A stretch of DNA of 64,000 nucleotides from Altererythrobacter sp. TH136 (GCF_007065885.1 NZ_CP041409.1:1-64000), one strand, 5' to 3'; shown: positions 24,344 through 34,194, counted from the first letter of the stretch. Notes: generated by a model not told the origin, from the sequence alone. Program-made: numbers and translations.

Positions 24344-25618
24344 ATGACGAGCATGGACACGATAGCGCCGAACCATCCCACCCTGAGAGAGCTTACCCGC
24401 GTGTCCGCGCGCATCGGTTGCCTGTCCTTTGGCGGACCAGCGGGACAAATCGCCCTGATGCACCGCGAGATCGTGGAGGAGCGGCAGTGGGTCGACGAGG
24501 AAGAATATCTGCAGGCCCTCAACCTGTGTCACCTGCTCCCCGGCCCGGAAGCGCAACAACTCGCCACCTGGATCGGCTGGAAGTTCCACGGGTGGAAGGG
24601 CGGGGCGATCGCGGGCATCCTGTTCGTGATCCCAGGCGCGCTGGTCATGCTTGCGCTGTCGATCCTCTATGCGCTTGCTGCCGACCTCGATTGGTTCGCT
24701 GCGATCTTCCTTGGCATCAAGGCGGCGGTCCTGGCGATCATCGCCCAGGCCCTTCTGCGTATTGCCGGGCGGGCTCTAAAGACGAGAGCGCAGCGTGTCC
24801 TTGCGGTGTCTGCGTTCACCGCCCTGTTCCTGTTCGATGCACCGTTCCCCGCAGTGGTGCTGGGCGCGCTGGCGATCGGAGCGCTGATTGGCCGCTCCCG
24901 TCCGGACCTTCTGGCGATAAAGCCCGCACCGTGTTCCGAAACGCCTGAGGCCGCTCCCTGGGGGGCGACGATCAAGGCGGTGCTGGTATGGCTTGCGATC
25001 TGGGCGGCGCCCATGGCCGCCGTGTTGGCATACCTCGGTCCGGATCACGTGATGTGGGACATCGGGGTGTTCTTCTCCAAACTGGCGGTGGTCACGTTCG
25101 GCGGCGCTTACGCGGTGTTGGCATACATGGCGCAGGAGGCGGTGACCGGTCTCGGCTGGCTGAGCGGGGGCGAGATGGCCGACGGGCTGGGGCTTGCCGA
25201 GACGACGCCCGGTCCCCTGATCATGGTCACGCAGTTCGTGGGGTTCCTGGCCGCGTTTCGCGCACCCGAACCCTTCGGCCCGATCGTCGCGGGCACACTC
25301 GCAGCAGGTCTGACAACGTGGGTCACTTTCGCACCGTGCTTCCTGTGGATTTTCGCCATGGCGCCATGGATGGACCGGATGCAGCGGGCGCCGGCGCTGA
25401 AAGGGGGGCTTGCCGCGGTGACGGCCGCCGTGGTGGGCGTCATCGCGAATCTCGGAGTGTGGTTCGCCCTGCACGTTCTGTTCGCCCGTGTGTTCAGGGT
25501 TACCGAGGGGCCGCTTCGGATCAACGTCCCGGACCTCGCGACGTTCGACTGGCGCGCCGCCCTGCTCGCCATCGGAGCGCTTGTGGTCGTCTTCAGATTT
25601 AACTGGAGTATTCCTTAA
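24344..25618 (+). CDS. chrA: Chromate transporter ChrA (long form), last helix lost
   Basis: 424 residues. Two homologous ChrA halves: N-terminal ARIGCLSFGGPAGQIALMHREIVEERQWVDEEEYLQALNLCHLLPGPEAQQLATWIGW, and C-terminal SKLAVVTFGGAYAVLAYMAQEAV, LAETTPGPLIMVTQFVGF. This is the bidomain CHR family that exports chromate as an oxyanion. The stop TAA at 25616-25618 comes inside the final hydrophobic segment: the same frame continues for 17 more sense codons (TLLAAALGGMLLSGTVF) to a second TAA at 25670-25672. The full-length family ends with such a helix, so a nonsense change or codon insertion seems to have clipped it. Located 136 bp after the TSUP gene. Confidence 0.88.
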   Translation: MTSMDTIAPNHPTLRELTRVSARIGCLSFGGPAGQIALMHREIVEERQWVDEEEYLQALNLCHLLPGPEAQQLATWIGWKFHGWKGGAIAGILFVIPGALVMLALSILYALAADLDWFAAIFLGIKAAVLAIIAQALLRIAGRALKTRAQRVLAVSAFTALFLFDAPFPAVVLGALAIGALIGRSRPDLLAIKPAPCSETPEAAPWGATIKAVLVWLAIWAAPMAAVLAYLGPDHVMWDIGVFFSKLAVVTFGGAYAVLAYMAQEAVTGLGWLSGGEMADGLGLAETTPGPLIMVTQFVGFLAAFRAPEPFGPIVAGTLAAGLTTWVTFAPCFLWIFAMAPWMDRMQRAPALKGGLAAVTAAVVGVIANLGVWFALHVLFARVFRVTEGPLRINVPDLATFDWRAALLAIGALVVVFRFNWSIP

Positions 25619-25826
25619 ACCCTGCTCGCGGCGGCGCTGGGCGGAATGTTGCTGTCGGGCACAGTTTTCTAAACAACGGGGACGAAGGGGCTGCGTTAGC
25701 GGTCGGGATAGTCCGAGCATTTCTCCGGCTGGGAGCTGAAATTCCGGGTGCCGCTTCACGCAAGCGGTTTGCTCCCGGTGCCAGAATGGCCTTGATCGGA
25801 CCGACTGTGTTGTCGATATATAACAC

Positions 25827-26339
25827 ATGGAGCAGGTTCTTCCCGACGTTCGCGACGAAAACGATCAAGACGTCGAAGTCGATAGCTCGCTTACCGCGCT
25901 GCACGCCCATCACCTGAAGGTCCTGCGTCTCCAGACTGCGCTTGCGGTTGCGCCGGCCATCGTCGGAGCAATCGTGCTGGAGACAACGGGTTTATTGCCG
26001 CGCGGGGTAGGTCTGATTGGAGTGCTCGTGGTGGCGGCGGTGCTGATTGCGCGGGTGCCACTCCGACGGTTCCGTGCGACCGGCTACTCGGTCGAGGGCA
26101 ATCGCCTGCGGATCGTGCGCGGGCTCTGGGTGCGGAGCGACACCACCGTCCCGTTCGGCCGGGTGCAGCACATCGATGTCAGGCAAGGCCCGCTGGAGCG
26201 CCTCTTTGGTCTTGCCACGCTGACGGTCCACACCGCGGGGACCCACAACGCATCGGTCCACCTGCCGGGCCTTGGTTACCACGACGCGACTGCCATGCGC
26301 CAGGCGATCCGCTCGCATATCGAGCGCGAGACGCGGTGA
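25827..26339 (+). CDS. PH-domain membrane protein, YdbS-like (bPH_2)
   Basis: 170 residues. Two adjacent membrane helices (~33-75) followed by one bacterial PH domain (DUF304): FRATGYSVEGNRLRIVRGLWVRSDTTVPFGRVQHIDVRQGPLERLFGLATLTVHTAG. The stop overlaps the start of the next PH-domain gene by 4 nt. Paired YdbS/YdbT proteins occur in many bacteria, sit in the inner membrane and are linked to envelope or lipid processes, without a defined activity. Confidence 0.88.
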   Translation: MEQVLPDVRDENDQDVEVDSSLTALHAHHLKVLRLQTALAVAPAIVGAIVLETTGLLPRGVGLIGVLVVAAVLIARVPLRRFRATGYSVEGNRLRIVRGLWVRSDTTVPFGRVQHIDVRQGPLERLFGLATLTVHTAGTHNASVHLPGLGYHDATAMRQAIRSHIERETR

Positions 26340-27853
26340 CCGGCACAGCCGCCGCATCCGCGGCGCCCCGAAGAACCGCTCCGATCGGGATCGTACTGTC
26401 GGCGATTTCCGGATTGCGGAATTCGCTCGCCGGCCTCGCGGCGCTCCTGTTCGTCACGCGGGACGAGACGACGATCCTGTGGATCGGCATCGCCGCCATT
26501 CTCGCGTTGCTGGCTCTGACCATCGGGACAGCCGCTCTCAAATGGCGGCGCCTGACCTTCACGGTCGGGGACGATGACCTGCGGGTGGATAGCGGGCTGC
26601 TGTCACGCGCATCCCGGGCAGTTCCTTACGCCCGCATTCACGACATCAATCTCGAACAAGGACCACTGGCGCGGGTGTTGGGCCTGGTGAAGGTCACGTT
26701 CGACACAGGCACCGGCGGCCATGAGGATGTGTCGCTTGCCTACCTCAAGGCCAGTGACGGAGAGGCTCTTCGCAAGGTTGTCCGTGCGCGCAAGGATCCG
26801 CGCATGCCGCCTGGTCCCGTTGGCGGGACGGCACCCGCAGCGCCGGCCGAGCAATCCACGGTCCTTTTCACGATGGGCCCGCGCCGGATACTGATCTTCG
26901 GCCTGTTTGAATTCTCGCTGGCGGCCATCGCGGTGCTCTTCGGCGTCACGCAACAGTTCGATTTCCTGCTGCCGTTCGACATGTGGGACTGGCGCGGTTG
27001 GCAAGAGCGGGTGGCCGAGGAAGGCGCTTGGTTATCGGGATTGGGCCGAACGCTTCAGGTGGTCGCCGCGATGCTCGCCCTCCTGTCGCTCATCATCGTC
27101 GGTTTCATGACTGGCCTCACGCGCACGTCGCTGCGGGAGTGGGGTTTTCTACTCGAACACACCGAGCGCGGCCTCCGGCGGCGGCGCGGGCTGCTGACGC
27201 GGACCGATGTGGTCATGCCAACACACCGGGTGCAGGCCATGCGGCTCAGCACCGGCGTCCTGCGCCGCCGGTTCGGGTGGCATGCGCTGACATTCCTCAG
27301 CTTGGCGCAAGATGCTGGCTCCGAGAGCCACGTCGTGGCCCCATTCGGACGGCTTGAGGAGCTTTGGCGCATCGCCCGGATTGCCGGCTTTAATGAACCT
27401 GATGAAGCGACGCGCTGGGAGCGTCAGTCGCCGCTCTATCGGCGCGACGGCATGGTGCTGGCAGCGGCGCTAGCCCCCGCCGGCATGGCGTGGGCGCTCG
27501 CGGTGGGCATCCCGCTTCTGAGTGTGGCAGCGGTCGCCCTTAGCACAGCTCTCTTAGGAGAACGCTGGTTAAGCTGGCGGCACAGCGGTTATGCCATGGA
27601 CCGGAGCCAGATCATGGCGCGACGAGGCTGGCTCGCGCCCCGACTAACGATCGCACCACGTGCAAAGCTGCAATCGTTTGAATTTCGCCAGGGACCGCTG
27701 GGGCGCCTGCACGGGTATGGCACCGTTCACCTGGGTGTAGCCGGGGGGACCATGTCTATCGCGGGCGTCTCCAGGGATCGCGTCGACACTCTGCGACGCG
27801 CGGTTCTGGAAAGCGCCGGCGAGAGCGATTTCTCTCAGCTCAATCAGGCATAG
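26336..27853 (+). CDS. PH-domain membrane protein, YdbT-like (three bPH_2 domains)
   Basis: 505 residues, GTG start overlapping the YdbS-like stop (GTGA). Three DUF304 PH domains at about 70-150 (LTFTVGDDDLRVDSGLLSRASRAVPYARIHDINLEQGPLARVLGLVKVTFDTG), 250-350 (RRRRGLLTRTDVVMPTHRVQAMRLSTGVLRRRFG) and 415-500 (MDRSQIMARRGWLAPRLTIAPRAKLQSFEFRQGPLGRLHGYGTVHL), each preceded by a pair of membrane helices. Forms a two-gene unit with its partner. Molecular role unknown. Confidence 0.88.
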   Translation: MTGTAAASAAPRRTAPIGIVLSAISGLRNSLAGLAALLFVTRDETTILWIGIAAILALLALTIGTAALKWRRLTFTVGDDDLRVDSGLLSRASRAVPYARIHDINLEQGPLARVLGLVKVTFDTGTGGHEDVSLAYLKASDGEALRKVVRARKDPRMPPGPVGGTAPAAPAEQSTVLFTMGPRRILIFGLFEFSLAAIAVLFGVTQQFDFLLPFDMWDWRGWQERVAEEGAWLSGLGRTLQVVAAMLALLSLIIVGFMTGLTRTSLREWGFLLEHTERGLRRRRGLLTRTDVVMPTHRVQAMRLSTGVLRRRFGWHALTFLSLAQDAGSESHVVAPFGRLEELWRIARIAGFNEPDEATRWERQSPLYRRDGMVLAAALAPAGMAWALAVGIPLLSVAAVALSTALLGERWLSWRHSGYAMDRSQIMARRGWLAPRLTIAPRAKLQSFEFRQGPLGRLHGYGTVHLGVAGGTMSIAGVSRDRVDTLRRAVLESAGESDFSQLNQA

Positions 27854-27953
27854 CCAACACGGGAGCTCTCACGTCCCACGCGTAGCCGCTCACTCGTTCC
27901 CGATCGAAGACGCGACGTGTCGTGAATCGCGTTTAGCGCCCGAGGGCGTACGA

Positions 27954-28892
27954 TCATCTGACAATACGAGGGACGCCTTTCTGGCCAAGTGCGCAGGTCA
28001 GGTTCTTGTCCCACCCGGCCAGCATCGCCGCCGCATCATACGTCGCGTGCAGGAACTCCAGCAATGCGGCTCGGGGGTCCGGCGCGGAGCGGACTGCTTC
28101 GTACGGCAGAATGAACTCGCCCAGATCGTTGTCGAACCGTGCGCCTCCAGGTCTCACCGGCTGGCCCGAAAAGTCGGCGGGCGAGGGATAGGCGTAGGAA
28201 TAGAAGCATGGTTCGTCGATACCGCCCCCGCCGGGCCAGAAGCCGGCGGAACTGACCTCGTGGCTGTAGGCTTCCTGCGTCACCGTATCGGGCAGGTTGG
28301 GGATGCCGCCCGGGTGCAACGGCGCGGCCCGGCCGGAAAAGCGTGTCACGGCCAGATCAAAGCTTCCCCAGAACAAGTGGACCGGGCTGACTTTGCCGAG
28401 GAAACCGGTGCGGAATTCGTTGAAGACCGCATCTATCCGCACCAGCGCACGGTGGAACCTGGAGACCGCTTCGGCATCCCACAGCCTCGCGGCGGTGTCA
28501 TCGGCGAACGGAATGACCTCCGGCAGTTCATTCGGGCAGCCGTGATAGCTGGGCGAGCCGCCAACCGTGCTGATGGCCGTCTTGAACCTTGCATCGAACT
28601 CGGCGACCGTCATCGGCTCCAACGCAAATGCGCTGCTTTTTCCGGTTGCACAGGAGGCGATGAGCCGCTGGCGCTGAAGATCGAACTGGACGGTAACGCC
28701 CGGACCATCGGGGATCAGTCCGGTCGTCAGTCCGTCAGCATTGACGTAGAGGGTCGCGTGCCAGGAATGATTGACCCACGGCGTGTGAGCGAGCCGATAC
28801 TTGCCAACGATCTGCGCATAAAGGTGCAAAGCTGCACAGGTGTCCTTCCAGGGTTCGAAGGGAATGGAAGGCCACTCAGCGGAGTCGGTCAA
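27954..28892 (-). CDS. DUF5996 family protein
   Basis: 312 residues, ATG start. Opening WPSIPFEPWKDTCAALHLYAQIVGKYRLAHTPWVNHSWHATLYV and the phrases SPVHLFWGSFDLAVTRFSGR and EAYSHEVSSAGFWPGG define the DUF5996 family, soluble bacterial proteins of unknown function. No signal peptide. It is monocistronic, convergent with the PH-domain pair and divergent from the large TonB receptor. Confidence 0.85.
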   Translation of the reverse strand: MTDSAEWPSIPFEPWKDTCAALHLYAQIVGKYRLAHTPWVNHSWHATLYVNADGLTTGLIPDGPGVTVQFDLQRQRLIASCATGKSSAFALEPMTVAEFDARFKTAISTVGGSPSYHGCPNELPEVIPFADDTAARLWDAEAVSRFHRALVRIDAVFNEFRTGFLGKVSPVHLFWGSFDLAVTRFSGRAAPLHPGGIPNLPDTVTQEAYSHEVSSAGFWPGGGGIDEPCFYSYAYPSPADFSGQPVRPGGARFDNDLGEFILPYEAVRSAPDPRAALLEFLHATYDAAAMLAGWDKNLTCALGQKGVPRIVR

Positions 28893-29149
28893 TGTGCTGC
28901 TCCTCGGCTCGTTCCGGTGAATACGACCACCTTGGCAGCGCCCGCATGAGACGGTGGCCTTCTGGCCGGTACCTTAATGATAGTCCCGGTGCTCGTTCTA
29001 ACGCGTGCATTCGTGACACACAAAGTCCCGATCAATCCCCGGTCCAGTGCGACAGGAGGGATGCCGCTTGACTTCGTTCTCACAATAGCATGAATTCGGG
29101 ACAACGGTGTCCGCGGTTACGTGAGAATGCCGGTAAATGGGAGAGATCG

Positions 29150-32100
29150 ATGACCAAATGGACTCTACGTCACTCGTGCGCCTGTGCGGGGCTTTGCATC
29201 GCTACATTGGCGCAGCCGGTACTGGCCCAGGTCGGCACTCAGGACAGCGGTGAAACCCGCCCGGCTGCCACTCCCGAGATTTCGCAGTCCACTCCGGCGA
29301 ACGATCCGATCACCGAAGAGCAGACGGGTCGCGAGATCGTTGTCACCGGCACGCTGATCCGTGGGTCCAGTGAACAGGCGCCGGTGCCGATCGATGTCAT
29401 CAGCAGCGAAGAGCTTGCCAAGCAAGGTTCGCCGAGCGTGATCGATCTGCTCAAGAACCTGCCCACATCAAACGGCATCATCGGCGACGCCAATCAGTTC
29501 GACGCGCGCGCGCAGGGCAACGAGGGCGTGGCTTCGGTCAACCTGCGCGGCCTCGGTCCGCAGCGCACCCTGGTCCTGTTGAACGGCAAGCGCATCGTCC
29601 AGTCGGGCGGCAGCGGTATCCCCATCGTCGACGTCAACCTGATCCCGGCCGCGGCGATTGGCCGGATCGAGGTGCTGAAGGACGGCGCTGCCGCTACCTA
29701 CGGATCCGATGCGATCGGCGGCGTGGTCAACTTCATCACCAAGACCAATCAGGACGGGTTCCTGGTGTCGGGCGATTATCGATATATCAAGGGGTCGAAG
29801 GGCGACTATGGCGGCGCCATCAGCTACGGCACGGAAGTCGATGGCCTGCGCCTGTTCCTGTCGGCCGGCTACCAGCGCCGTTCGGAGCTGGAGACCAACG
29901 ACCGCGATTTCGTGATCCAGCCGTACCCGGTGAATCCGCAAGGCGGTTACACTGGCGGTGGCAATCCCGGCAACTTTGACTTCAATAGCACCGGGGTGCC
30001 GTTCATCGATCCGGTCAGCGGTCGAAACTTCGGCAATGCCAACTTCATCCGCGACCTGGGTTGCGAGGATCTGGGCGGCTTCCGCAGCCTGCCCGGCTCA
30101 TTCACGCCCTCGGCCACTGGCAACGTGCCGACAGACCGCTGCTTTAACCAGTACGGACTGTTCGGCAATCTGGTCGAGCCGGAGGAGCGTTTCCAGATCT
30201 TCGCCGATCTGGAATTCGATGTCGGCGAAAGCAGCACGCTGCGCTTCAACGCGCTGTGGGGTCACTCCGAAACCCAGATCACCACTTCGCCGACGTATCT
30301 CCCCACGCTGCCGCCATCGGCTTACGCAGCCAACGGCCTGACTGCCGTGCCGGCTGGCACCCTGACGCCTGCCCAGGCCGCTGGTCTCGGCGTGTTCGTG
30401 ATTCCGACCTATGCCCCCGCCTTGCGCGATTACTGCGCCACTTACGGAGCGGCGGCCGGCTGCTTGACCAGTGCCACGGGCGCGCCGCTCGCACCGGCGA
30501 TCGCGTTTCCGGTGCTGTTCCGCCCTGCGCTGCTCGGCGGAAATCCTCTGGGCCAGAATGATCGCGGCTCCGCGATCTCGCCCCGCAGGTCGGATCAGGT
30601 GATGGTCAGCGCGGAATTCCGCACCCGGCTGAGCGATCGCTTCGACCTGACCACCACTGCCACCTACAGTGAATATGACCGCTTCTTCGGCGGTACCGAC
30701 ACCTTCGGCGACCTCTTGCAGAACGCGCTGGCAGGCTTCGGCGGGCCCAATTGCGCCTATGCGTCCGCTCAGTCGCGGGTCGGTCTGACCGCGGCGCAGC
30801 AGGCGGCGCTCGCCGGCACAAACGGGTGTACGTTCTTCAATCCGTTTTCGACCGCGGTGCAGGGGAACCCGGTCACCGGGGACGTCAATCCCAACTACGC
30901 CGGCGCTCGCCCGACCAACGGGCTGTCTACGACCCCGGGCGCGGGCCTGATCAATGACGTCGCCACGTTCGACAACTTCTTCCAGAGCACCGGCACGCGC
31001 GCGGTGACTCGTCTATTCGTGGCCGATGCGGTTCTGTCGGGGCAGAGCGGCATCTCCCTGCCGGGCGGAGAGATCGGGTTCGCTATCGGCGCGCAGTACC
31101 GGAAAAACTGGTACAGCAGCGACTACAACGCGGTCAGCAATCTCGACTTCTTCCCTTGCCCGGGCTCGCCGCTCGATCCTAACGCGGTGTGCGCGCAGCA
31201 GACCGGTGCCTTGGGCTTCCTTGGCACCAACCGGCCCGGCCGTTCGACCGGCGACGTAAAGGCGGCTTTTGCCGAACTTCAGTTGCCGATCTTCGACCGG
31301 CTGCAGGTGCAGTTGGCCGCCCGGTTTGAGGATTACGGCGGCAATGTTGGATCGACCTTCGATCCGCAGGCGCGCGCCAAGTTCGAGCTGACCGATTGGC
31401 TGGCCATTCGCGGCGGCATTGGTACCACGTTTCGTGGACCGCCGGCGCAGCAGCTGGGCGGCAACCTAACCTCGCTGCAGATCATCGGTTCTTCCTTCCG
31501 TGCGGTCGACGTGGGCGGCAATCCCAACCTGACTCCGGAATCGGCGACGACCTACAACGCGGGCGTGCTGATCGACACTGATCGGTTCAACGCCAGCGTC
31601 GATTACTTCCGTTACGACGTGAATGACCAGATCGAAGGCGAACCGGTGCAGGGTATCCTCAACGCCCTGTTCGGAACGACGGGAGCGGACAACTGCAACA
31701 ACGCGGCCTACGCCGCGTTGCGCGATCGCTTCACCTTCACCGGACAGGGTTGCGCCATTGCCAACGTGCAGCGGTTGCGGACGCAGATCGTCAACAGTGC
31801 CGGCCTGCGGACTTCGGGAATTGATTTCCAGGCGTCCTACAATCTTCCGTTCGGCGGTGACGGGGCCATCAGCGCTGGCGTCGCGGGTACCTACGTCATC
31901 GAGTACAAGACCAACGACGTGTTTGTGGAGGGCATCCTGGTGCAGCCCGCCTTCGATGCGGTGGGCCTGCTGAATTACCAGACGACCGCCTATCCCCTGC
32001 CGGAGTGGAAGGGCAATGCGTACCTCCAGGGCGACTTCGGCGATCATTCGCTGCGGCTGCAGGTGAACTACATCGACGGTTATACCGACCAGCGCGGCGC

Positions 32101-32350
32101 TTCGATTTTCGGACCGAACACCGGCGCACTGGCAGGAGCTTCGGTGACCACCGGCAAGGAGATCGGGGCGTTCACGACGGTCGATGCCACTTACAGGGTC
32201 GTCCTGCCCACGCGCACGACCATTGCCGTGGCCCTGCAGAACATCCTGGACGAGGAACCGCCGTTCGCTCGCCTCGACCAGAACTACGATCCGTTCACCG
32301 CGAGCCCGCTCGGCTTCACTGCCAAGATCTCGGTGTCTCAAGGGTTCTAG
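29150..32350 (+). CDS. Large TonB-dependent receptor
   Basis: 1066 residues from ATG 29150, preceded by GGGAGAG; a longer frame to 29090 adds an implausible charged N-terminus. Signal peptide ~1-26 (ending PVLAQ). Plug domain (~60-190; EIVVTGTLIRGSSEQAPVPIDVISSEELAKQG, VNLRGLGPQRTLVLLNGKRIV, VEVLKDGAAATYGSDAIGGVVNFIT) and a long barrel with extended loops carrying Cys pairs, ending SVSQGF. The VNLRGLGPQRTLVLLNGKR signature belongs to the Oar/sugar-or-peptide receptor type abundant in Sphingomonadales. It is followed by a terminator and an MFS gene, which may move the same substrate across the inner membrane. Substrate unknown. Confidence 0.93.
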   Translation: MTKWTLRHSCACAGLCIATLAQPVLAQVGTQDSGETRPAATPEISQSTPANDPITEEQTGREIVVTGTLIRGSSEQAPVPIDVISSEELAKQGSPSVIDLLKNLPTSNGIIGDANQFDARAQGNEGVASVNLRGLGPQRTLVLLNGKRIVQSGGSGIPIVDVNLIPAAAIGRIEVLKDGAAATYGSDAIGGVVNFITKTNQDGFLVSGDYRYIKGSKGDYGGAISYGTEVDGLRLFLSAGYQRRSELETNDRDFVIQPYPVNPQGGYTGGGNPGNFDFNSTGVPFIDPVSGRNFGNANFIRDLGCEDLGGFRSLPGSFTPSATGNVPTDRCFNQYGLFGNLVEPEERFQIFADLEFDVGESSTLRFNALWGHSETQITTSPTYLPTLPPSAYAANGLTAVPAGTLTPAQAAGLGVFVIPTYAPALRDYCATYGAAAGCLTSATGAPLAPAIAFPVLFRPALLGGNPLGQNDRGSAISPRRSDQVMVSAEFRTRLSDRFDLTTTATYSEYDRFFGGTDTFGDLLQNALAGFGGPNCAYASAQSRVGLTAAQQAALAGTNGCTFFNPFSTAVQGNPVTGDVNPNYAGARPTNGLSTTPGAGLINDVATFDNFFQSTGTRAVTRLFVADAVLSGQSGISLPGGEIGFAIGAQYRKNWYSSDYNAVSNLDFFPCPGSPLDPNAVCAQQTGALGFLGTNRPGRSTGDVKAAFAELQLPIFDRLQVQLAARFEDYGGNVGSTFDPQARAKFELTDWLAIRGGIGTTFRGPPAQQLGGNLTSLQIIGSSFRAVDVGGNPNLTPESATTYNAGVLIDTDRFNASVDYFRYDVNDQIEGEPVQGILNALFGTTGADNCNNAAYAALRDRFTFTGQGCAIANVQRLRTQIVNSAGLRTSGIDFQASYNLPFGGDGAISAGVAGTYVIEYKTNDVFVEGILVQPAFDAVGLLNYQTTAYPLPEWKGNAYLQGDFGDHSLRLQVNYIDGYTDQRGASIFGPNTGALAGASVTTGKEIGAFTTVDATYRVVLPTRTTIAVALQNILDEEPPFARLDQNYDPFTASPLGFTAKISVSQGF

Positions 32351-32673
32351 GTCATATCCAGTCTGCCTGGGCTCGGCCGATTGGCCAAAGGGGCCAGGTG
32401 GTAAAATCCAAGCATACGGAGGGCTCTGCCGGTGGCGGGGCCCTCTGCTTTTGGGGCACCATGGAAACTTGATGGGCGGGTCCGGTTCGGTAAGGCCGGC
32501 CACCAGTGAGTGGAATGCGTAGCCCCGTCCTCTGTTGGCAAAGCACGTATTGCGACAGATGGGCTTTACCTCTGATGCGAATTCTCAGAGGATGCCGCCA
32601 ACGACATAAATCTGCGATGCCGGGACAGGGTCCAATTCACGATCGGCATCGACGGAACTGCTTGGGAAGATAG
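32351..32673. other. Intergenic region with a terminator
   Basis: 323 bp between the receptor and the MFS gene. It contains the hairpin at 32419-32452 and otherwise no supported gene; the MFS promoter should lie in 32530-32670. Confidence 0.5.
32419..32452 (+). terminator. Rho-independent terminator after the TonB receptor
   Basis: GAGGGC (32419-32424) pairs with GCCCTC (32440-32445) around a GC-rich loop that can add base pairs, followed by TGCTTTT. It lies 69 bp after the receptor stop. Confidence 0.6.
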
Positions 32674-34194
32674 ATGGCCGAAACGACCATGAACGCGCCG
32701 GCGAATGCGGTTCCCGCGTCTGAGGGCTTCGGCTCGGCAAGCTATCGCGCGTACGTGCTCAGTGCATTGCTGATCGTCTATATCTTCAACTTCATCGATC
32801 GCACGATCGTCAACATCCTGACTGAACCGATCAAGCTCACCTTCGGTCTGGAAGACTGGCAGATGGGGTTGCTCGGCGGTCCGGCTTTCGCGGTGTTATA
32901 CACCTTCATCGGTATTCCGATCGCGCGCGGCGCGGAGCGGTATAACCGCGTGATCATCATCGCGCTCGCGACCGCCGTCTGGAGCCTGTTCACCGCGCTG
33001 TGCGGCTTTGCCATTTCGTTCATGATGCTGTTCCTCTTCAGGGTCGGGGTCAGCATCGGCGAAGCAGGATGCACGCCGCCCGCTCAATCGCTGATCGCGG
33101 ATTACTTCAAGCCGTCCAGCCGCGCGACCGCCGTGTCGGTCTATGCCCTGGGTGTGCCGCTGGGGGGCATGTTGGCATCCATCTTCGGCGGTCAGTTGGC
33201 AGGCCTGGAAGGCGCGCAGTTTGGCGCCTGGATCAATTCGGTTGGCCTGGGATTTCTGTTCGGCGACCTCGACTGGTCGCAGGTGGAAGGCTGGCGCATC
33301 GCATTCGTGGTGGTCGGCCTGCCGGGGCTGCTGATATCGCTGATCGTGTGGCGCACCATCAAGGAGCCGCCCCGCGGCTATACTGATCCGGCCGCGCTGC
33401 AGGGGCTGGAAAAAAGCAGCTTCAAGGACGCCCTGGCCGTTCTCAGCAAGAAGCCGGCTTACCGACATGTGGTGTTCGGCGCGACGCTCGCATCGTTCGT
33501 GGGGTATGGCGTCGGGCAGTTCACCACGTCGTTCCTGCTCCGCACGCACGGCTTGTCGATCCAGGAAGCATCTCTGCTCTACGGCATCGTTCTGGGCATC
33601 ATGGCTGCGATTGGCGTGTTCGCGTCAGGCTGGCTGGCTGACAAAATGGCCAAACGGCATCCCAATTCGCTGTCGTGGCTACCGGCAGTCGGCATGGCTG
33701 CCTCGGTCCCGCTCTATGCTTTCGGCTTCCTGATGGAGAACCTGTGGCTGGCGGTCCCGGCGTTGATGATCGCCGCCATGATTCACTATTTCTACCTCGG
33801 GCCGATGTATGCGGTATCGGGCGGGGTGGTTGACAGCCGAATGCGCGCTACCTCGGTCGCGATCACGTTGTTCGTGGTGAATTTGCTCGGCTATGGTCTG
33901 GGACCACCGTTGATCGGCGTGTTGTCCACTTTCCTGAAGACGGTGTTTCTCGATGGCGCGGGCCTTGGCCTGACCCTGGAGGCGTGCAAGCCGCTACTTT
34001 CGATGTCGGCTGACGCCAAGGCACTGCTCGGCGGGGCGGAGTTGCAAGCGGCCAATGCCTGCGCGAGCGCCGAGGCGCGCGGTTTGCAGTGGTCGATCGT
34101 CATCTTCTGTGCCGGTTATGGCTGGGCTGCGCTGCATTATCTCCTCGCGGGTCGCACATTGCAGCGCGACATGGTTGCCTATTCCGCGAGCTGA
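32674..34194 (+). CDS. MFS transporter, spinster-like
   Basis: 506 residues, ATG start. Twelve hydrophobic helices with a cytoplasmic loop after helix 6 (~230-260). Motif A-like loop IPIARGAERYNRVIIIALATAVWSLFTALCGFA and the phrase RVGVSIGEAGCTPPAQSLIADYFKPSSRATAVSVYALGVPLGG are typical of the spinster/anion-cation symporter branch that is often encoded with TonB receptors in sphingomonads. A likely inner-membrane importer for the substrate of the upstream receptor; the actual solute is unknown. Confidence 0.9.
   Translation: MAETTMNAPANAVPASEGFGSASYRAYVLSALLIVYIFNFIDRTIVNILTEPIKLTFGLEDWQMGLLGGPAFAVLYTFIGIPIARGAERYNRVIIIALATAVWSLFTALCGFAISFMMLFLFRVGVSIGEAGCTPPAQSLIADYFKPSSRATAVSVYALGVPLGGMLASIFGGQLAGLEGAQFGAWINSVGLGFLFGDLDWSQVEGWRIAFVVVGLPGLLISLIVWRTIKEPPRGYTDPAALQGLEKSSFKDALAVLSKKPAYRHVVFGATLASFVGYGVGQFTTSFLLRTHGLSIQEASLLYGIVLGIMAAIGVFASGWLADKMAKRHPNSLSWLPAVGMAASVPLYAFGFLMENLWLAVPALMIAAMIHYFYLGPMYAVSGGVVDSRMRATSVAITLFVVNLLGYGLGPPLIGVLSTFLKTVFLDGAGLGLTLEACKPLLSMSADAKALLGGAELQAANACASAEARGLQWSIVIFCAGYGWAALHYLLAGRTLQRDMVAYSAS

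Noticed and set aside
24776-25828. 350-codon leftward frame
   Set aside because: Antisense to chrA, low-complexity Arg/His/Pro composition.
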